Shown: positions 7,807 to 16,840 of the stretch, in pieces | Numbering within the stretch: position 1 is the stretch's first letter | Layout of the letters: the number at the start of each line of letters is the position of its first letter | Source of the DNA: Actinomadura litoris | Lineage (GTDB): Bacteria; Actinomycetota; Actinomycetes; Streptosporangiales; Streptosporangiaceae | Length of the DNA: 64,000 nucleotides | Assembly (NCBI RefSeq): GCF_009733595.1 | Contig: NZ_WOFH01000003.1 | Location: 723,633-787,632 of the forward strand | Direction of reading: 5' to 3' | The notes under the pieces: model-generated | What the model was told of the DNA's origin: nothing | Databases searched by the model: none | What the model saw: the letters and a program-made list of their open reading frames with translations, nothing else | Made by a program: the position numbers and the translations under genes

Positions 7807-10800
7807 ATGACGAACGATGGCACGATCGTCACCTTCTACTCCTACAAGGGCGGGACGGGCCGCACCACCGCGCTCGCCAACGTCGCCTGGATCATGGCGG
7901 CGGCGGGGCACAAGGTGCTCGTGGTCGACTGGGACCTGGAGTCGCCCGGCCTGCACAAGTTCTTCCACCCCTTCCTGGACCAGAACTTCGTGTCGGCGAC
8001 GCCCGGGGTCATCGAGATGCTCACCGACTACGCGTGGGCGGCGACGACCAAGCACGAGACCGCCGAGCAGGACTGGCACCTGGAGTACGCGCGCATCCTG
8101 CGGCACGCGGTGACGCTGGAATGGGACTTCCCGGGGGAGGGGACGCTCGACTTCGTCTCCGCCGGACGCCAGAACCGCGACTACTCCTCGCTCATCACCA
8201 GCATGGACTGGGACAACTTCTACGACCGGCTCGGCGGCGGGCAGTTCTTCGACGCGCTGCGCGCCGACATGCGCCGCAACTACGACTACACCCTGATCGA
8301 CAGCCGCACCGGGCTGAGCGACATCGCCGACATCTGCACCGTCCACTTCCCGGACGTCCTCGTCGACTGCTTCACGCTCAGCGACCAGAGCATCGACGGC
8401 GCCGCCGCGATCGCCGCGCACATCGACGAGCGCTACCGCGAGCGCGGCATCCGGATCCTGCCCGTCCCGATGCGGATCGAGTTCGGCGAGAACGCGAAGG
8501 TGGAGGCGGGACGCGCCTACGCCCGCGCGCGCTTCGACCGCTTCCCGAGCGGGATGACGCAGCAGCGGGCGAACCGGTACTGGCTGTCGGTGGAGATCCC
8601 CTACCGGCCCTACTACGCGTTCGAGGAGACGCTCGCGACGTTCGGCGACGCGCCCGGCTCGCCGAACTCGATGCTGGCGGCGTTCGAGCGGCTCGCCAAC
8701 GAGATCACCGAGGGCCGCGTCGCGGGCTACCCGCCGATCCCGGAGGAGCTGCGGACCAGCACGCTCGAACGGTTCACCCGGCGCGGGCCGTCGGAGGTCT
8801 CGGACGTCCTCATCAGCTACGTCTCCGAGGACCGCCCGTGGGTGGACTGGATGGCGCTCGTCCTCGGCCGCGCCGGGTTCCGGGTCGTCACCCGCAGCGT
8901 CGACACCGGGCCGCAGGAGCCGCCCGACGACCGGACCGCCGCCGGGCACACGATCGTGCTGATCTCGCCCGCCTACGTCGTCTCGCAGCGGGCGCAGCGG
9001 GCGTGGGACGCGCTCTCGGGCCGCGCCAGCGCGCCCTACCGGCGGCTGACGACGGTCCGGGTGCTGGACGCGCCGCTCAGCCTGGGCTTCAACGGTCCCG
9101 TCCCGCTCGACCTCACCGGCCTCGGCGAACGCGAGGGCGCCGAGGCGCTCGTGCGCGCGCTCGGACGGCCGGGGCAGAACGTCGAGTACCCGGCGGAGCA
9201 GTCGCGGGTCGGGCCCCGCTACCCCGGCGCCGCCCGCACCGCGCCGCCGATCTGGAACGTCAACCGGCGCAACGCGGTGTTCACCGGACGCGGCGGCCTG
9301 CTGGAGGAGCTGCGCGACCACCTGCTCGGCACCACCCAGCGGATCGTCCTGCCGCAGGCGCTGCACGGCCTCGGCGGCGTCGGCAAGACGCAGGTCGCGC
9401 TGGAGTACGCGCACCGGTTCAAGGCCGACTACGACCTGATCTGGTGGGTCAGCGCCCAGTCGCCGGACTCGATCCGCGGCGGGCTCGCGAGCCTGGCCGA
9501 GCAGATCGGGCTGCGCGTCGGCGACAGCATCGCCGACGCCGCGAACGCCGCGCTGGAGGCGCTGCGCCGCGGCGAGCCCACCTCCCGCTGGCTGCTGGTC
9601 TTCGACAACGCCGACAACCCCGAGGAGCTGAAGAACCACCTGCCCGGCGGCGACGGGCACGTGATCATCACCTCCCGGGACCCGGCGTGGACGCAGTTCG
9701 CGCAGCCGCTCGCCGTGGACGTGTTCACCGAGGAGGAGTCGGCCGCGCACCTGTTCCGCCGCGTCCAGGAGATCTCCGACGACAACGCCCGCGCGATCGG
9801 GACGGCGCTCGGCTACCTGCCGCTCGCGATCGAGCAGGCGGCGGCGTGGCTCGCCTCCACGTTCATGCCCGCGGGCGAGTACCTGGAGGCGCTGGAGAAC
9901 GAGACGGCCTCCACGCTGGCGCTCAGCACCGAGGCGTTCTCCCAGCCGGTCGCGATGACGTGGAACGTCACGTTCCGGCAGCTCCGGGAGGCGTCCCCGG
10001 CGGCGGCGCGGCTGCTGGAGCTGCTGGCCTTCTTCTCCTCCGTGCCGATCTCCCTCGACCTGATCTACAGCGAGGAGACCGCCGAGGTGCTGGCGCCCTA
10101 CGACGAGACGCTGCGCGACAAGCTCGTGCTCGGCAAGCACGTCCGGGAGATCAGCAGGTTCGCGCTCGCGCGGGTCGACCAGGGCAACAACGCGATCCAG
10201 GTGCACCCGCTCGTCCAGACGGTGATCCGGCACGGCATGCAGGACGACCCGGACCTGACCGAGGAGACCTGCCACGACGTCCACCGCATCCTGCTCGGCG
10301 CGCGGCCCAAGCACGGCGACACCGACGACCCGGCCAACTGGCCCGCGCTGGACGAGATCCTCCCGCACGTCCAGACCTCGCGGGCGGCCGAGTGCGACGA
10401 GGAGAACGTCCGGCAGATGCTGACCGACCTCATCCGCTACCAGTGGAAGCGCGGGAACTTCGAGAGCGCGATGGAGGCGGGCGAGGAGCTGACCGCCGCC
10501 TGGCAGGGCAAGCTCGGCAAGGACCACTGGCAGTGGCTGTTCCTCCAGTCGCAGATCGCGAACGTGCTGCGCTCCCAGGGCGACTACGCCCGCGCCTACG
10601 CGCTCGACCAGGACGTGATGAACCGGCAGCTCAGCTCGCCGACGCTCGGCCCGGCGCACCCGCACACGCTGATCACCGCCGGGAACCTCGCGGCCGACCT
10701 GCGCGCGATGGGGCGCTTCCGGGAGGCGCTCGACCTGGACATCCGCACCTACGAGCAGGCGCCGGGGCCGTGGGGGGAGGAGCATCCGCGCACGCTGATG

Positions 10801-11733
10801 GTCGCGCACAACCTCGCCATCGACTACCGGCTGAACGGCGACCCCGCCAGCGCGTTCCGGTTCGACACCGACAACCTGAACCAGCGCCGGGCCGTGCTCG
10901 GCGACGACCACCCCTACACGCTGTTCTCCGAGGCGAACGTCGCGCGCGACCTGCGGGAGGCGGGCCGCTACGAGGAGTCGGTCACGATCCTGCGCGATGT
11001 CTACCAGCGGTACCTGGACGTCCTCGGCGACCAGATCCTCGACACGCTGCGCACCGGCAAGAGCCTCGCGGTGTCGCTGCGCAAGGCCGGGCGCGCCGAG
11101 GAGGCGCTCGCGCTGGCCGAGGAGACCTACGCCCGCTACCAGCGGCACTTCCCCGAGTCGCCCGACACGCTGCCCGCCGACCTGGAGGTGGCGGCGGGCA
11201 TGTCGGCGCTCGGCGACAAGGTCGGCGCCCGCGACCGGGTCCGCGCCGCGCTCGCCAAGCACATCGCCCAGATGGGCGAGGACCACCCCTACACGCTGAT
11301 GATCGAGAACAACCTCGGCTGCTACCTGCGCGGCGCCGGGGACCTGGACGAGGCGCGCGAGCGCGCGACGCGGGTGGTCACCGGGCTGGAGGCGCAGCTC
11401 GGCCCCGAGCACCCGTTCGTGCTGTCGGCCACCGTCAACCTCGGGAACTGCCTCGGCGACCTGCGGCGCTTCGCCGAGGCCGAGGCGCTGGAGCGGGGCA
11501 CGCTGCCCAGGCTGGTGGGGGTCCTCGGCGAGGACCACCCCGACACAAACGTGTGCCGCGCCAACCTGTCGGTCACGCTGGAGGGCATGGGACGGACGTC
11601 GGAGGCGAGCGAGCTGCGCAGCCGCGCCGCCAGCGGGCTGCTCGTCCTGGCCGAGCACGGCCCGCACCCCACGCTCGCGGACGCCCGCGCGGGGGTCCGC
11701 ATCAACCGCGACCTGGAACTCCAGCCCGTGTAG
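7807..11733 (+). CDS. fxsT: FxS system STAND protein FxsT: ParA-like, TIR-like, NB-ARC, TPR
   Basis: 1308 residues, ATG after GAGGAGAA. It opens with a ParA/MinD-like ATPase region having KGGTGRTT at 14-21 (about 1-310). Next is a TIR-like segment starting SDVLISYVSEDRPWVDW near 334, and an NB-ARC module with P-loop GLGGVGKT at 521-528 and FDNADNP as a likely Walker B region. From about 850 to the end it is tetratricopeptide repeats, many with the Gly-x-x-His-Pro signature of kinesin-light-chain-type TPRs. This matches the FxSxx-COOH system TPR protein. The architecture is that of a ligand-sensing STAND switch: repeats sense, NB-ARC oligomerises, other domains signal. What it senses is unknown; the modified FxsA peptide is an attractive but untested candidate. 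Confidence 0.9.
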   Translation: MTNDGTIVTFYSYKGGTGRTTALANVAWIMAAAGHKVLVVDWDLESPGLHKFFHPFLDQNFVSATPGVIEMLTDYAWAATTKHETAEQDWHLEYARILRHAVTLEWDFPGEGTLDFVSAGRQNRDYSSLITSMDWDNFYDRLGGGQFFDALRADMRRNYDYTLIDSRTGLSDIADICTVHFPDVLVDCFTLSDQSIDGAAAIAAHIDERYRERGIRILPVPMRIEFGENAKVEAGRAYARARFDRFPSGMTQQRANRYWLSVEIPYRPYYAFEETLATFGDAPGSPNSMLAAFERLANEITEGRVAGYPPIPEELRTSTLERFTRRGPSEVSDVLISYVSEDRPWVDWMALVLGRAGFRVVTRSVDTGPQEPPDDRTAAGHTIVLISPAYVVSQRAQRAWDALSGRASAPYRRLTTVRVLDAPLSLGFNGPVPLDLTGLGEREGAEALVRALGRPGQNVEYPAEQSRVGPRYPGAARTAPPIWNVNRRNAVFTGRGGLLEELRDHLLGTTQRIVLPQALHGLGGVGKTQVALEYAHRFKADYDLIWWVSAQSPDSIRGGLASLAEQIGLRVGDSIADAANAALEALRRGEPTSRWLLVFDNADNPEELKNHLPGGDGHVIITSRDPAWTQFAQPLAVDVFTEEESAAHLFRRVQEISDDNARAIGTALGYLPLAIEQAAAWLASTFMPAGEYLEALENETASTLALSTEAFSQPVAMTWNVTFRQLREASPAAARLLELLAFFSSVPISLDLIYSEETAEVLAPYDETLRDKLVLGKHVREISRFALARVDQGNNAIQVHPLVQTVIRHGMQDDPDLTEETCHDVHRILLGARPKHGDTDDPANWPALDEILPHVQTSRAAECDEENVRQMLTDLIRYQWKRGNFESAMEAGEELTAAWQGKLGKDHWQWLFLQSQIANVLRSQGDYARAYALDQDVMNRQLSSPTLGPAHPHTLITAGNLAADLRAMGRFREALDLDIRTYEQAPGPWGEEHPRTLMVAHNLAIDYRLNGDPASAFRFDTDNLNQRRAVLGDDHPYTLFSEANVARDLREAGRYEESVTILRDVYQRYLDVLGDQILDTLRTGKSLAVSLRKAGRAEEALALAEETYARYQRHFPESPDTLPADLEVAAGMSALGDKVGARDRVRAALAKHIAQMGEDHPYTLMIENNLGCYLRGAGDLDEARERATRVVTGLEAQLGPEHPFVLSATVNLGNCLGDLRRFAEAEALERGTLPRLVGVLGEDHPDTNVCRANLSVTLEGMGRTSEASELRSRAASGLLVLAEHGPHPTLADARAGVRINRDLELQPV

Positions 11734-11765
11734 CGGCCGGGCCCCTCAGGGCCCGTCAGGGCCCG

Positions 11766-12650
11766 TCACGGCCAGGGCGCCTCGACCGGGTGTGCCAGCC
11801 AGGTCAGCATGTCCGGGAGCACGTTGAACGCCCCGAAGTGCGCCGACCCCGGCTGCACCACCACCGTGGAGTTGGGGATCCGGTCGGCGAGCCACCGCGA
11901 GTGCCCGGCGGGGGAGAAGGTGTCGTTCGCGCCGTGCCACAGCATCGTCGGGACGACGATGTCGCCCAGGTCGAACCCCCACGGCGCGCAGAACGCGAGC
12001 AGGTCGTCGATCCAGCCGTCGGCGGACGTGCGGAACGCCTCCTGGAAGGTCTCCAGCAGCATCCGGCGCATGCCCCCGTCGCCGACGACCCGCCGGTCCG
12101 ACCCGGTCAGCTCCGCGTACAGGTTGGCGACGTGCTGCGCCGGGTTCGCGCGGATCCGGTCGGCGACCGAGCGCAGCCGCGCCGACACCAGCTCGCCCTG
12201 CCGCCGGACCGCCAGGTACTCGCGGGTGTTGGACGGCGCCATCCCCTCGAACCAGTCGAGCCCCTCCGCCTGCGCCGGGGCGAGCGCGACCAGCGCGGCG
12301 ACGCGGCGGGCGCGGCCGGGCAGCAGCGCCGCGCACGCCAGCGCGTGCGGGCCGCCGCCCGAGCGGCCGAGGACGCCGAACTCCGGCAATTCCAGGAAGT
12401 CGGCTATTCGCCGCACGTCCGCCGCGATGTCGCCGACGGCGCGTCCGATCCGGCGGTCCGAGCGCCCGTAGCCCGGCCGATCGAAGGAGATCAGCCGGAT
12501 GCCGAGCTGGTAGAGGACCATGGGTCGCGGAATGGGCCCGAGCCTGCTGCCCGGGGTGCCGTGGAGCAGAAAGACCGGATGCCCCGCCGGTTCCCCCCAC
12601 TCCTCGACCGCGAGCTCCCGCCCGTCCGCTGCGGGCACGACGAACGTCAA
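11766..12650 (-). CDS. Alpha/beta hydrolase
   Basis: 294 residues. Oxyanion-hole motif HGTPGS, nucleophile elbow GRSGGG near residue 101, and a C-terminal PGSAHFG supplying the catalytic His give the classic serine alpha/beta-hydrolase triad. Cytoplasmic, substrate unknown. I start at TTG 12650 rather than ATG 12707. A good minus-strand promoter (-35 TTGACG 12714-12709, -10 TTACAA 12691-12686) would begin transcription downstream of that ATG, and GGAGG (12662-12658) lies 7 nt before the TTG. It converges on fxsT with only 32 nt between stops and is probably not part of that system. Confidence 0.85.
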   Translation of the reverse strand: MTFVVPAADGRELAVEEWGEPAGHPVFLLHGTPGSRLGPIPRPMVLYQLGIRLISFDRPGYGRSDRRIGRAVGDIAADVRRIADFLELPEFGVLGRSGGGPHALACAALLPGRARRVAALVALAPAQAEGLDWFEGMAPSNTREYLAVRRQGELVSARLRSVADRIRANPAQHVANLYAELTGSDRRVVGDGGMRRMLLETFQEAFRTSADGWIDDLLAFCAPWGFDLGDIVVPTMLWHGANDTFSPAGHSRWLADRIPNSTVVVQPGSAHFGAFNVLPDMLTWLAHPVEAPWP

Positions 12651-12685
12651 ACTCCCACCTCCGTTCGCGGCGATCCCCAGTCCGC

Positions 12686-12714
12686 TTGTAACTGAGCGCG
12701 TCCGCATACGTCAA
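12686..12714 (-). promoter_or_regulatory. Promoter of the alpha/beta hydrolase gene
   Basis: TTGACG (12714-12709), 17-nt spacer, TTACAA (12691-12686) on the minus strand. It ends 36 nt before the TTG start at 12650 and decides between alternative starts of that gene. Confidence 0.6.
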
Positions 12715-12884
12715 GTGCTTATGCCACAGACTCGTTTTTCAATAATTGCCGGCGCCGGCGGACCCGGGGGACGGAAAACCTTTGGTGCTTTTCGGACGCA
12801 TGCAATAGCGTCGCGCGTGCCGTATGGGGACGATCACGTCCCACGGCGGTCGTCCCCTCAACCGAGAGTGAAGGAGGATTCCCG

Positions 12885-14903
12885 ATGACTGCCACATTCC
12901 TTGACCTCGTCAAGGTCCGCAACATCGGAATCATGGCGCACATCGACGCCGGCAAGACGACGACCGCCGAGCGCATCCTGTTCTACACCGGTGTCTCGCA
13001 CCGGATCGGCGAGGTGCACGACGGCACCGCCGCGCTGGACTTCATGAAACAGGAGCGCGACCGCGGCATCACGATCACCTCCGCCGCGACGACCTGCCAC
13101 TGGGACGGGCACACGCTCAACCTCATCGACACCCCCGGCCACGTCGACTTCACCGTCGAGGTCGAGCGCTGCCTGCGGGTGCTCGACGGCGCGGTCGCGG
13201 TGTTCGACGCCGTCGCCGGGGTCGAGCCGCAGTCGGAGACCGTGTGGCGGCAGGCCGACCGGTACGGGGTGCCGCGCGTCTGCTTCGTCAACAAGATGGA
13301 CCGCGCGGGCGCCGACCTGCACCGCTGCGTCGCGATGATCGCCGACCGGCTCGGTGCGGTGCCGCTGCTCGTGCAGCTGCCGATCGGCGCCGAGGGCGGC
13401 TTCACCGGCGTGGTCGACCTCGTGGCGATGCGGGCGCGGGTGTGGTCCGGGGACGGGCTCTCGGTACGGGACGTCCCGTCCGCGCTGGTCGAGGAGGCGC
13501 GACGACGACGCGGGCGGCTCGTCGAGACCGTCGCGGAACTCGACGAGCCGCTGATGGCCCTGTACCTGGAGGGCGCCGAGCCGTCCGCCGAGCAGCTGCA
13601 CGCCGCGATCCGGCGGGTGACGCTCGCCTCGGCGGCGACCCCGGTGTTCTGCGGCAGCGCGTTCAAGAACAAGGGCGTGCAGCCGCTGCTGGACGGCGTC
13701 GTCCGGTACCTGCCCTCGCCCCTGGACGTGGGCGCGGGTCAGCGGGAACGTCCACCCGAGGACGAGCCGCTGGCCGCGCTGGCGTTCAAGATCATGAGCG
13801 ACCGGCACCTCGGGCGGCTCACGTTCGTCCGGATCTACTCGGGCCGGCTGGAGTCCGGCGCGACCGTGCTGAACAGCGTCAAGGGACGGAGGGAACGCAT
13901 CGGCAAGCTCTACCGAATGCACGCGAACGCGCGCGAGGAGATCGCCTCGGCGGGCGCGGGCGACATCGTCGCGGTCATGGGCCTGAAGCGGACCACCACC
14001 GGCGAGACGCTGTGCGAGGAGTCGCACCCGGTGGTCCTGGAGTCGATGGACTTCCCCGCCCCGGTCATCGAGGTCGCCGTCGAGCCCCGCTCGACGGGCG
14101 ACCAGGAGCGGCTGGCCGCCGCGATCGCGCGGCTCGCCGAGGAGGACCCGTCCTTCAGCGTGCACGGCGACGCGCAGACCGGCCAGACCGTCCTCGGCGG
14201 GATGGGCGAGCTGCACCTGGAGGTCCTCGTCGACCGGATGAAGGAGGAGTTCGGCGTCGAGGCGAACGTCGGCAGGCCCCGCGTGGCCTACCGCGAGACG
14301 ATCCGGGGCCGCGCCGAGAAGGTCGGGTACAAGCACCGCAAGCAGTCGGGAGGAAGGGGGCAGTACGCGAAGGTGATCGTCTCGGTCGAGCCCTGCGACG
14401 TCCCCTACGAGTTCGTGAACAGGGTCACCGGCGGGCGGATCCCGCGCGAGTTCATCCCGTCGGTGGACGCGGGCTGCCAGGACGCGATGCGCTCCGGCGT
14501 CCTCGCCGGGTTCGAGATGACCGGCGTGCGCGTCACGCTGCTCGACGGCGACTTCCACCCGGTCGACTCGTCCGAGACGGCGTTCCGGATCGCGGGCTCG
14601 CTGGTCTTCCAGGACGCGGTGCGGCGGGCCGCGCCCGTGCTGCTCGAACCGGTGATGGCCGTCGAGGTCGGCACGCCCGAGGAGTACCTGGGCGAGGTGA
14701 TCGGCGACCTCAACGCCCGGCGCGGCCGGGTCGAGTCGATCGGCGGCGACGGCGTCCGGGCGCGGGTGCCGCTGTCGGAGATGTTCGGCTACGTCGGGGA
14801 CCTGCGGAGCGCGACGTCGGGACGCGCCGTGTTCTCGATGCGGTTCGACTCCTACGCGGAGGTCCCCCGGGCCCGCGCCGAGGAGATCATCAAGGCGGTG
14901 TGA
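12885..14903 (+). CDS. fusA: Elongation factor G paralogue
   Basis: 672 residues with all five EF-G domains. G1 is AHIDAGKTT (18-26), the switch region has RGITI, G3 is DTPGH, G4 is NKMD, a short G-prime insert starts GFTGVVDLV, and domain IV contains [16 protein letters not shown] sequence. It should catalyse GTP-driven translocation on the ribosome, or act as a specialised EF-G copy. It is about 25-30 residues shorter than the usual bacterial EF-G, mainly in the G-prime region. No rpsL, rpsG or tuf lies nearby, so it is not the str-operon copy. AAGGAGGA precedes the ATG at 12885. A candidate -35 TTGGTG (12782-12787) lies upstream but the -10 is poor. Confidence 0.9.
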   Translation: MTATFLDLVKVRNIGIMAHIDAGKTTTAERILFYTGVSHRIGEVHDGTAALDFMKQERDRGITITSAATTCHWDGHTLNLIDTPGHVDFTVEVERCLRVLDGAVAVFDAVAGVEPQSETVWRQADRYGVPRVCFVNKMDRAGADLHRCVAMIADRLGAVPLLVQLPIGAEGGFTGVVDLVAMRARVWSGDGLSVRDVPSALVEEARRRRGRLVETVAELDEPLMALYLEGAEPSAEQLHAAIRRVTLASAATPVFCGSAFKNKGVQPLLDGVVRYLPSPLDVGAGQRERPPEDEPLAALAFKIMSDRHLGRLTFVRIYSGRLESGATVLNSVKGRRERIGKLYRMHANAREEIASAGAGDIVAVMGLKRTTTGETLCEESHPVVLESMDFPAPVIEVAVEPRSTGDQERLAAAIARLAEEDPSFSVHGDAQTGQTVLGGMGELHLEVLVDRMKEEFGVEANVGRPRVAYRETIRGRAEKVGYKHRKQSGGRGQYAKVIVSVEPCDVPYEFVNRVTGGRIPREFIPSVDAGCQDAMRSGVLAGFEMTGVRVTLLDGDFHPVDSSETAFRIAGSLVFQDAVRRAAPVLLEPVMAVEVGTPEEYLGEVIGDLNARRGRVESIGGDGVRARVPLSEMFGYVGDLRSATSGRAVFSMRFDSYAEVPRARAEEIIKAV

Positions 14904-14909
14904 GCGCAC

Positions 14910-14945
14910 GCCCCGGGGGCCCGGCCGTCGCCGGGCCCCCGGGGC
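14910..14945 (+). terminator. Strong hairpin terminator after the EF-G gene
   Basis: Perfect 16-bp stem (14910-14925 with 14930-14945) closed by a 4-nt loop CGTC, starting 7 nt after the EF-G stop. No T-tract follows, as is common in high-GC actinomycetes. It also sits between this gene and the convergent XRE gene and could serve both. Confidence 0.85.
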
Positions 14946-14960
14946 CACCGGTCCCGGAGG

Positions 14961-15791
14961 TCATCCGTACTCGTGCATGACCGTGCTGATCATGTCGCGG
15001 CTGCCCGCGGGCGGCAGCGCCACGTCCTCGATCAGCTTCCAGGTGTCGGACAGGTCGCTGCCCGCGAGGTCGATGCCGAGCGCGCCGTGCACGAACGAGA
15101 TCCTGTCCTTGATGACGGGGAACTCCAGCACGTCGAACGAGCCGTGCAGTCCCGCGTGCGCGCCCGCGTTGAACGGGATGACGCGGACGCTGGTGTGCTC
15201 GTCCTCCGACAGCTCCAGCAGGTGGGCGCACTGCGCGAGCATGACCTCGGGCGGGCCGTTGCGCAGCGCGCTCTCGCAGAAGATCACGTCGAGCGTGCGG
15301 GGCAGGCCGCCCGGCCGGTGCCGCTGCCGCTGGAGGAGCAGGTCCCACTCCTCCTCGACGTCCACCTCGGGGATGTGGTACTCGAAGCCGAGGCGGGCGT
15401 AGGGCTCGGCGCGCACCAGCTCCGGTATCACCGGGATGCCGTAGGTGTGCACGGTCGTCGCCTCCGACTCCAGCGTGTACAGGTCGCGGACGAGGGCCTT
15501 CAGCCGTTCCGCGTGCGGGGCGAGCCAGGGCGGGCCGGACGGGCGGGAGGCGAGGTCGATCACCACCGTCCGCATGTCGTGCGGGGGGACGCCGTAGCCG
15601 TCCAGGATCTCGCGGGCCTGTTCGGGGGTGACCTGCTCGAATCCGGTCTCCAACCGGATGAGCCAGTCCGCGTCGTGGCCGAGCCTCGCCGACGCGGAGT
15701 CGTAGGACAGTTCCAGCGCCTCGCGGATCTGCCGGAAGTGCAGACCCAGCCTGCGGGCGTTGATGTTCGGTGCGCGATAGTCAACCGGCAT
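14961..15791 (-). CDS. XRE-family regulator with DUF5753-type C-terminal domain
   Basis: 276 residues. An N-terminal Xre helix-turn-helix (about 10-60) starts RRLGLHFRQIREALELSYD. A long C-terminal domain has the IPVIPELVRAEPYARLGF and NAGAHAGLHGSFDVLEFP patterns of the DUF5753 / Scr1-like group. In many actinomycetes these regulators pair with a small DUF397 protein, which is not found here. I prefer ATG 15791 because the HTH follows at once and AGGGA precedes it. A GTG at 15842, five bases after the ABC gene stop, is an alternative and would imply coupling to that gene. Confidence 0.82.
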   Translation of the reverse strand: MPVDYRAPNINARRLGLHFRQIREALELSYDSASARLGHDADWLIRLETGFEQVTPEQAREILDGYGVPPHDMRTVVIDLASRPSGPPWLAPHAERLKALVRDLYTLESEATTVHTYGIPVIPELVRAEPYARLGFEYHIPEVDVEEEWDLLLQRQRHRPGGLPRTLDVIFCESALRNGPPEVMLAQCAHLLELSEDEHTSVRVIPFNAGAHAGLHGSFDVLEFPVIKDRISFVHGALGIDLAGSDLSDTWKLIEDVALPPAGSRDMISTVMHEYG

Positions 15792-15846
15792 GTCCCTATC
15801 GTGCGCCACGGACGGACGCTGTGCGCAGTGAATCGGTAACACCGCG

Positions 15847-16629
15847 TCAGGAATTCTCCCCGGGCCCCCGCTCCGGCGCCGTGTCGAAGCCTTTCATCCG
15901 TTCGAGCACGCGGTCGGCGGTCGGCGCTTCCATGCGGTCCACGATCCGGCCGTCCGAGAGGAACACGACCTGGTCGGCGTAACCGGCGGCGGCGGGGTCG
16001 TGGGTGACCATGACGACCGTCTGCCCGAACTCGCGCACGGAGCCGCGCAGGAACGCCAGCACCTCCCCGCTGGAGCGCGAGTCGAGGTTGCCGGTCGGCT
16101 CGTCGGCGAACACGATCTCCGGACGGGACGCCAGCGCCCGCGCGCACGCCACCCGCTGCTGCTGCCCTCCCGACAGCTCGCTCGGACGGTGCGAGAGCCT
16201 GCGCCGCAGCCCCACCGTGTCGATGATCCGGTCGACCCAGGCCGCGTCGGGGCGGCGCCCGGCGACGTCCATCGGCAGCGTGATGTTCTCCAGCGCCGAC
16301 AGCGTCGGCACCAGGTTGAACGCCTGGAACACGAACCCGATCCGGTCGCGGCGCAGCGCCGTCAGCCGCCGGTCGCCCAGCGGCGACAGCGCGGTGTCCC
16401 CGATGTAGACCTCACCGCCGTCCACGCGGTCGAGCCCCGCCATGCAGTGCATGAGCGTCGACTTCCCCGACCCCGACGGGCCCATCACGGCGGTGAACCG
16501 CCCGCGCGGCATCGCGATCGTGACCTCGTCCAGCGCCGTCACCCCCGTCGCGCCGGTGCCGTAGACCCTGGTGACCCGCTCGGCCCGCGCGGCGGCCGTG
16601 CCGGTGGTGACGTCCGCGGTGATGCTCAT
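15847..16629 (-). CDS. ABC transporter ATP-binding protein, MacB/LolD-type
   Basis: 260 residues. Walker A GPSGSGKST (50-58), Q-loop FVFQAFNLVP, signature LSGGQ (152-156), Walker B IVFADEP (172-178) and a later His in VTHDPAAAG complete a functional nucleotide-binding domain. The NLVPTLSALENI pattern is typical of MacB/LolD-like and antimicrobial-peptide exporters. No permease gene is adjacent, so it must work with one encoded elsewhere or be a remnant of a larger locus. GGGGAGA precedes ATG 16629. It is divergent from the response-regulator gene and shares with it a palindrome at 16773-16789, suggesting joint regulation. Confidence 0.9.
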   Translation of the reverse strand: MSITADVTTGTAAARAERVTRVYGTGATGVTALDEVTIAMPRGRFTAVMGPSGSGKSTLMHCMAGLDRVDGGEVYIGDTALSPLGDRRLTALRRDRIGFVFQAFNLVPTLSALENITLPMDVAGRRPDAAWVDRIIDTVGLRRRLSHRPSELSGGQQQRVACARALASRPEIVFADEPTGNLDSRSSGEVLAFLRGSVREFGQTVVMVTHDPAAAGYADQVVFLSDGRIVDRMEAPTADRVLERMKGFDTAPERGPGENS

Positions 16630-16772
16630 ACCGATCTCCCCTGTGTGAAGGCTGGGACCAGTCCAGCCCACGGCGCGGGACGGGCGTCAGCGCGCAACGT
16701 CGAGGGGGCGGGCGACTTACGTCGGTGGCGCGGGGCCGCGCGCCCGACTTTCGTAGGGCGTGCGGCCGGGAC

Positions 16773-16789
16773 GATCACCGCCGGTGATC
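16773..16789. promoter_or_regulatory. Operator-like palindrome between ABC ATPase and response regulator
   Basis: GATCACC / GGTGATC, perfect 7-bp arms with 3-nt centre. It overlaps the place where a -35 would lie for the candidate -10 TAGTCT (16798-16803) of the response-regulator gene, and lies in the divergent control region. Confidence 0.45.
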
Positions 16790-16840
16790 CGCCGGGGTAG
16801 TCTCGCCCCGAACGCTGCCGAAGGGGACGGATCGCATCCG

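Noticed and set aside
7705..11667. A minus-strand open frame of about 1320 codons opposite fxsT
   Set aside because: Same shadow effect; the plus strand carries unmistakable NB-ARC and TPR domains.
11766..12650. The alpha/beta hydrolase as a processing enzyme of the FxS cluster
   Set aside because: It is convergent with fxsT, has its own promoter, and I know of no such hydrolase in FxS clusters.
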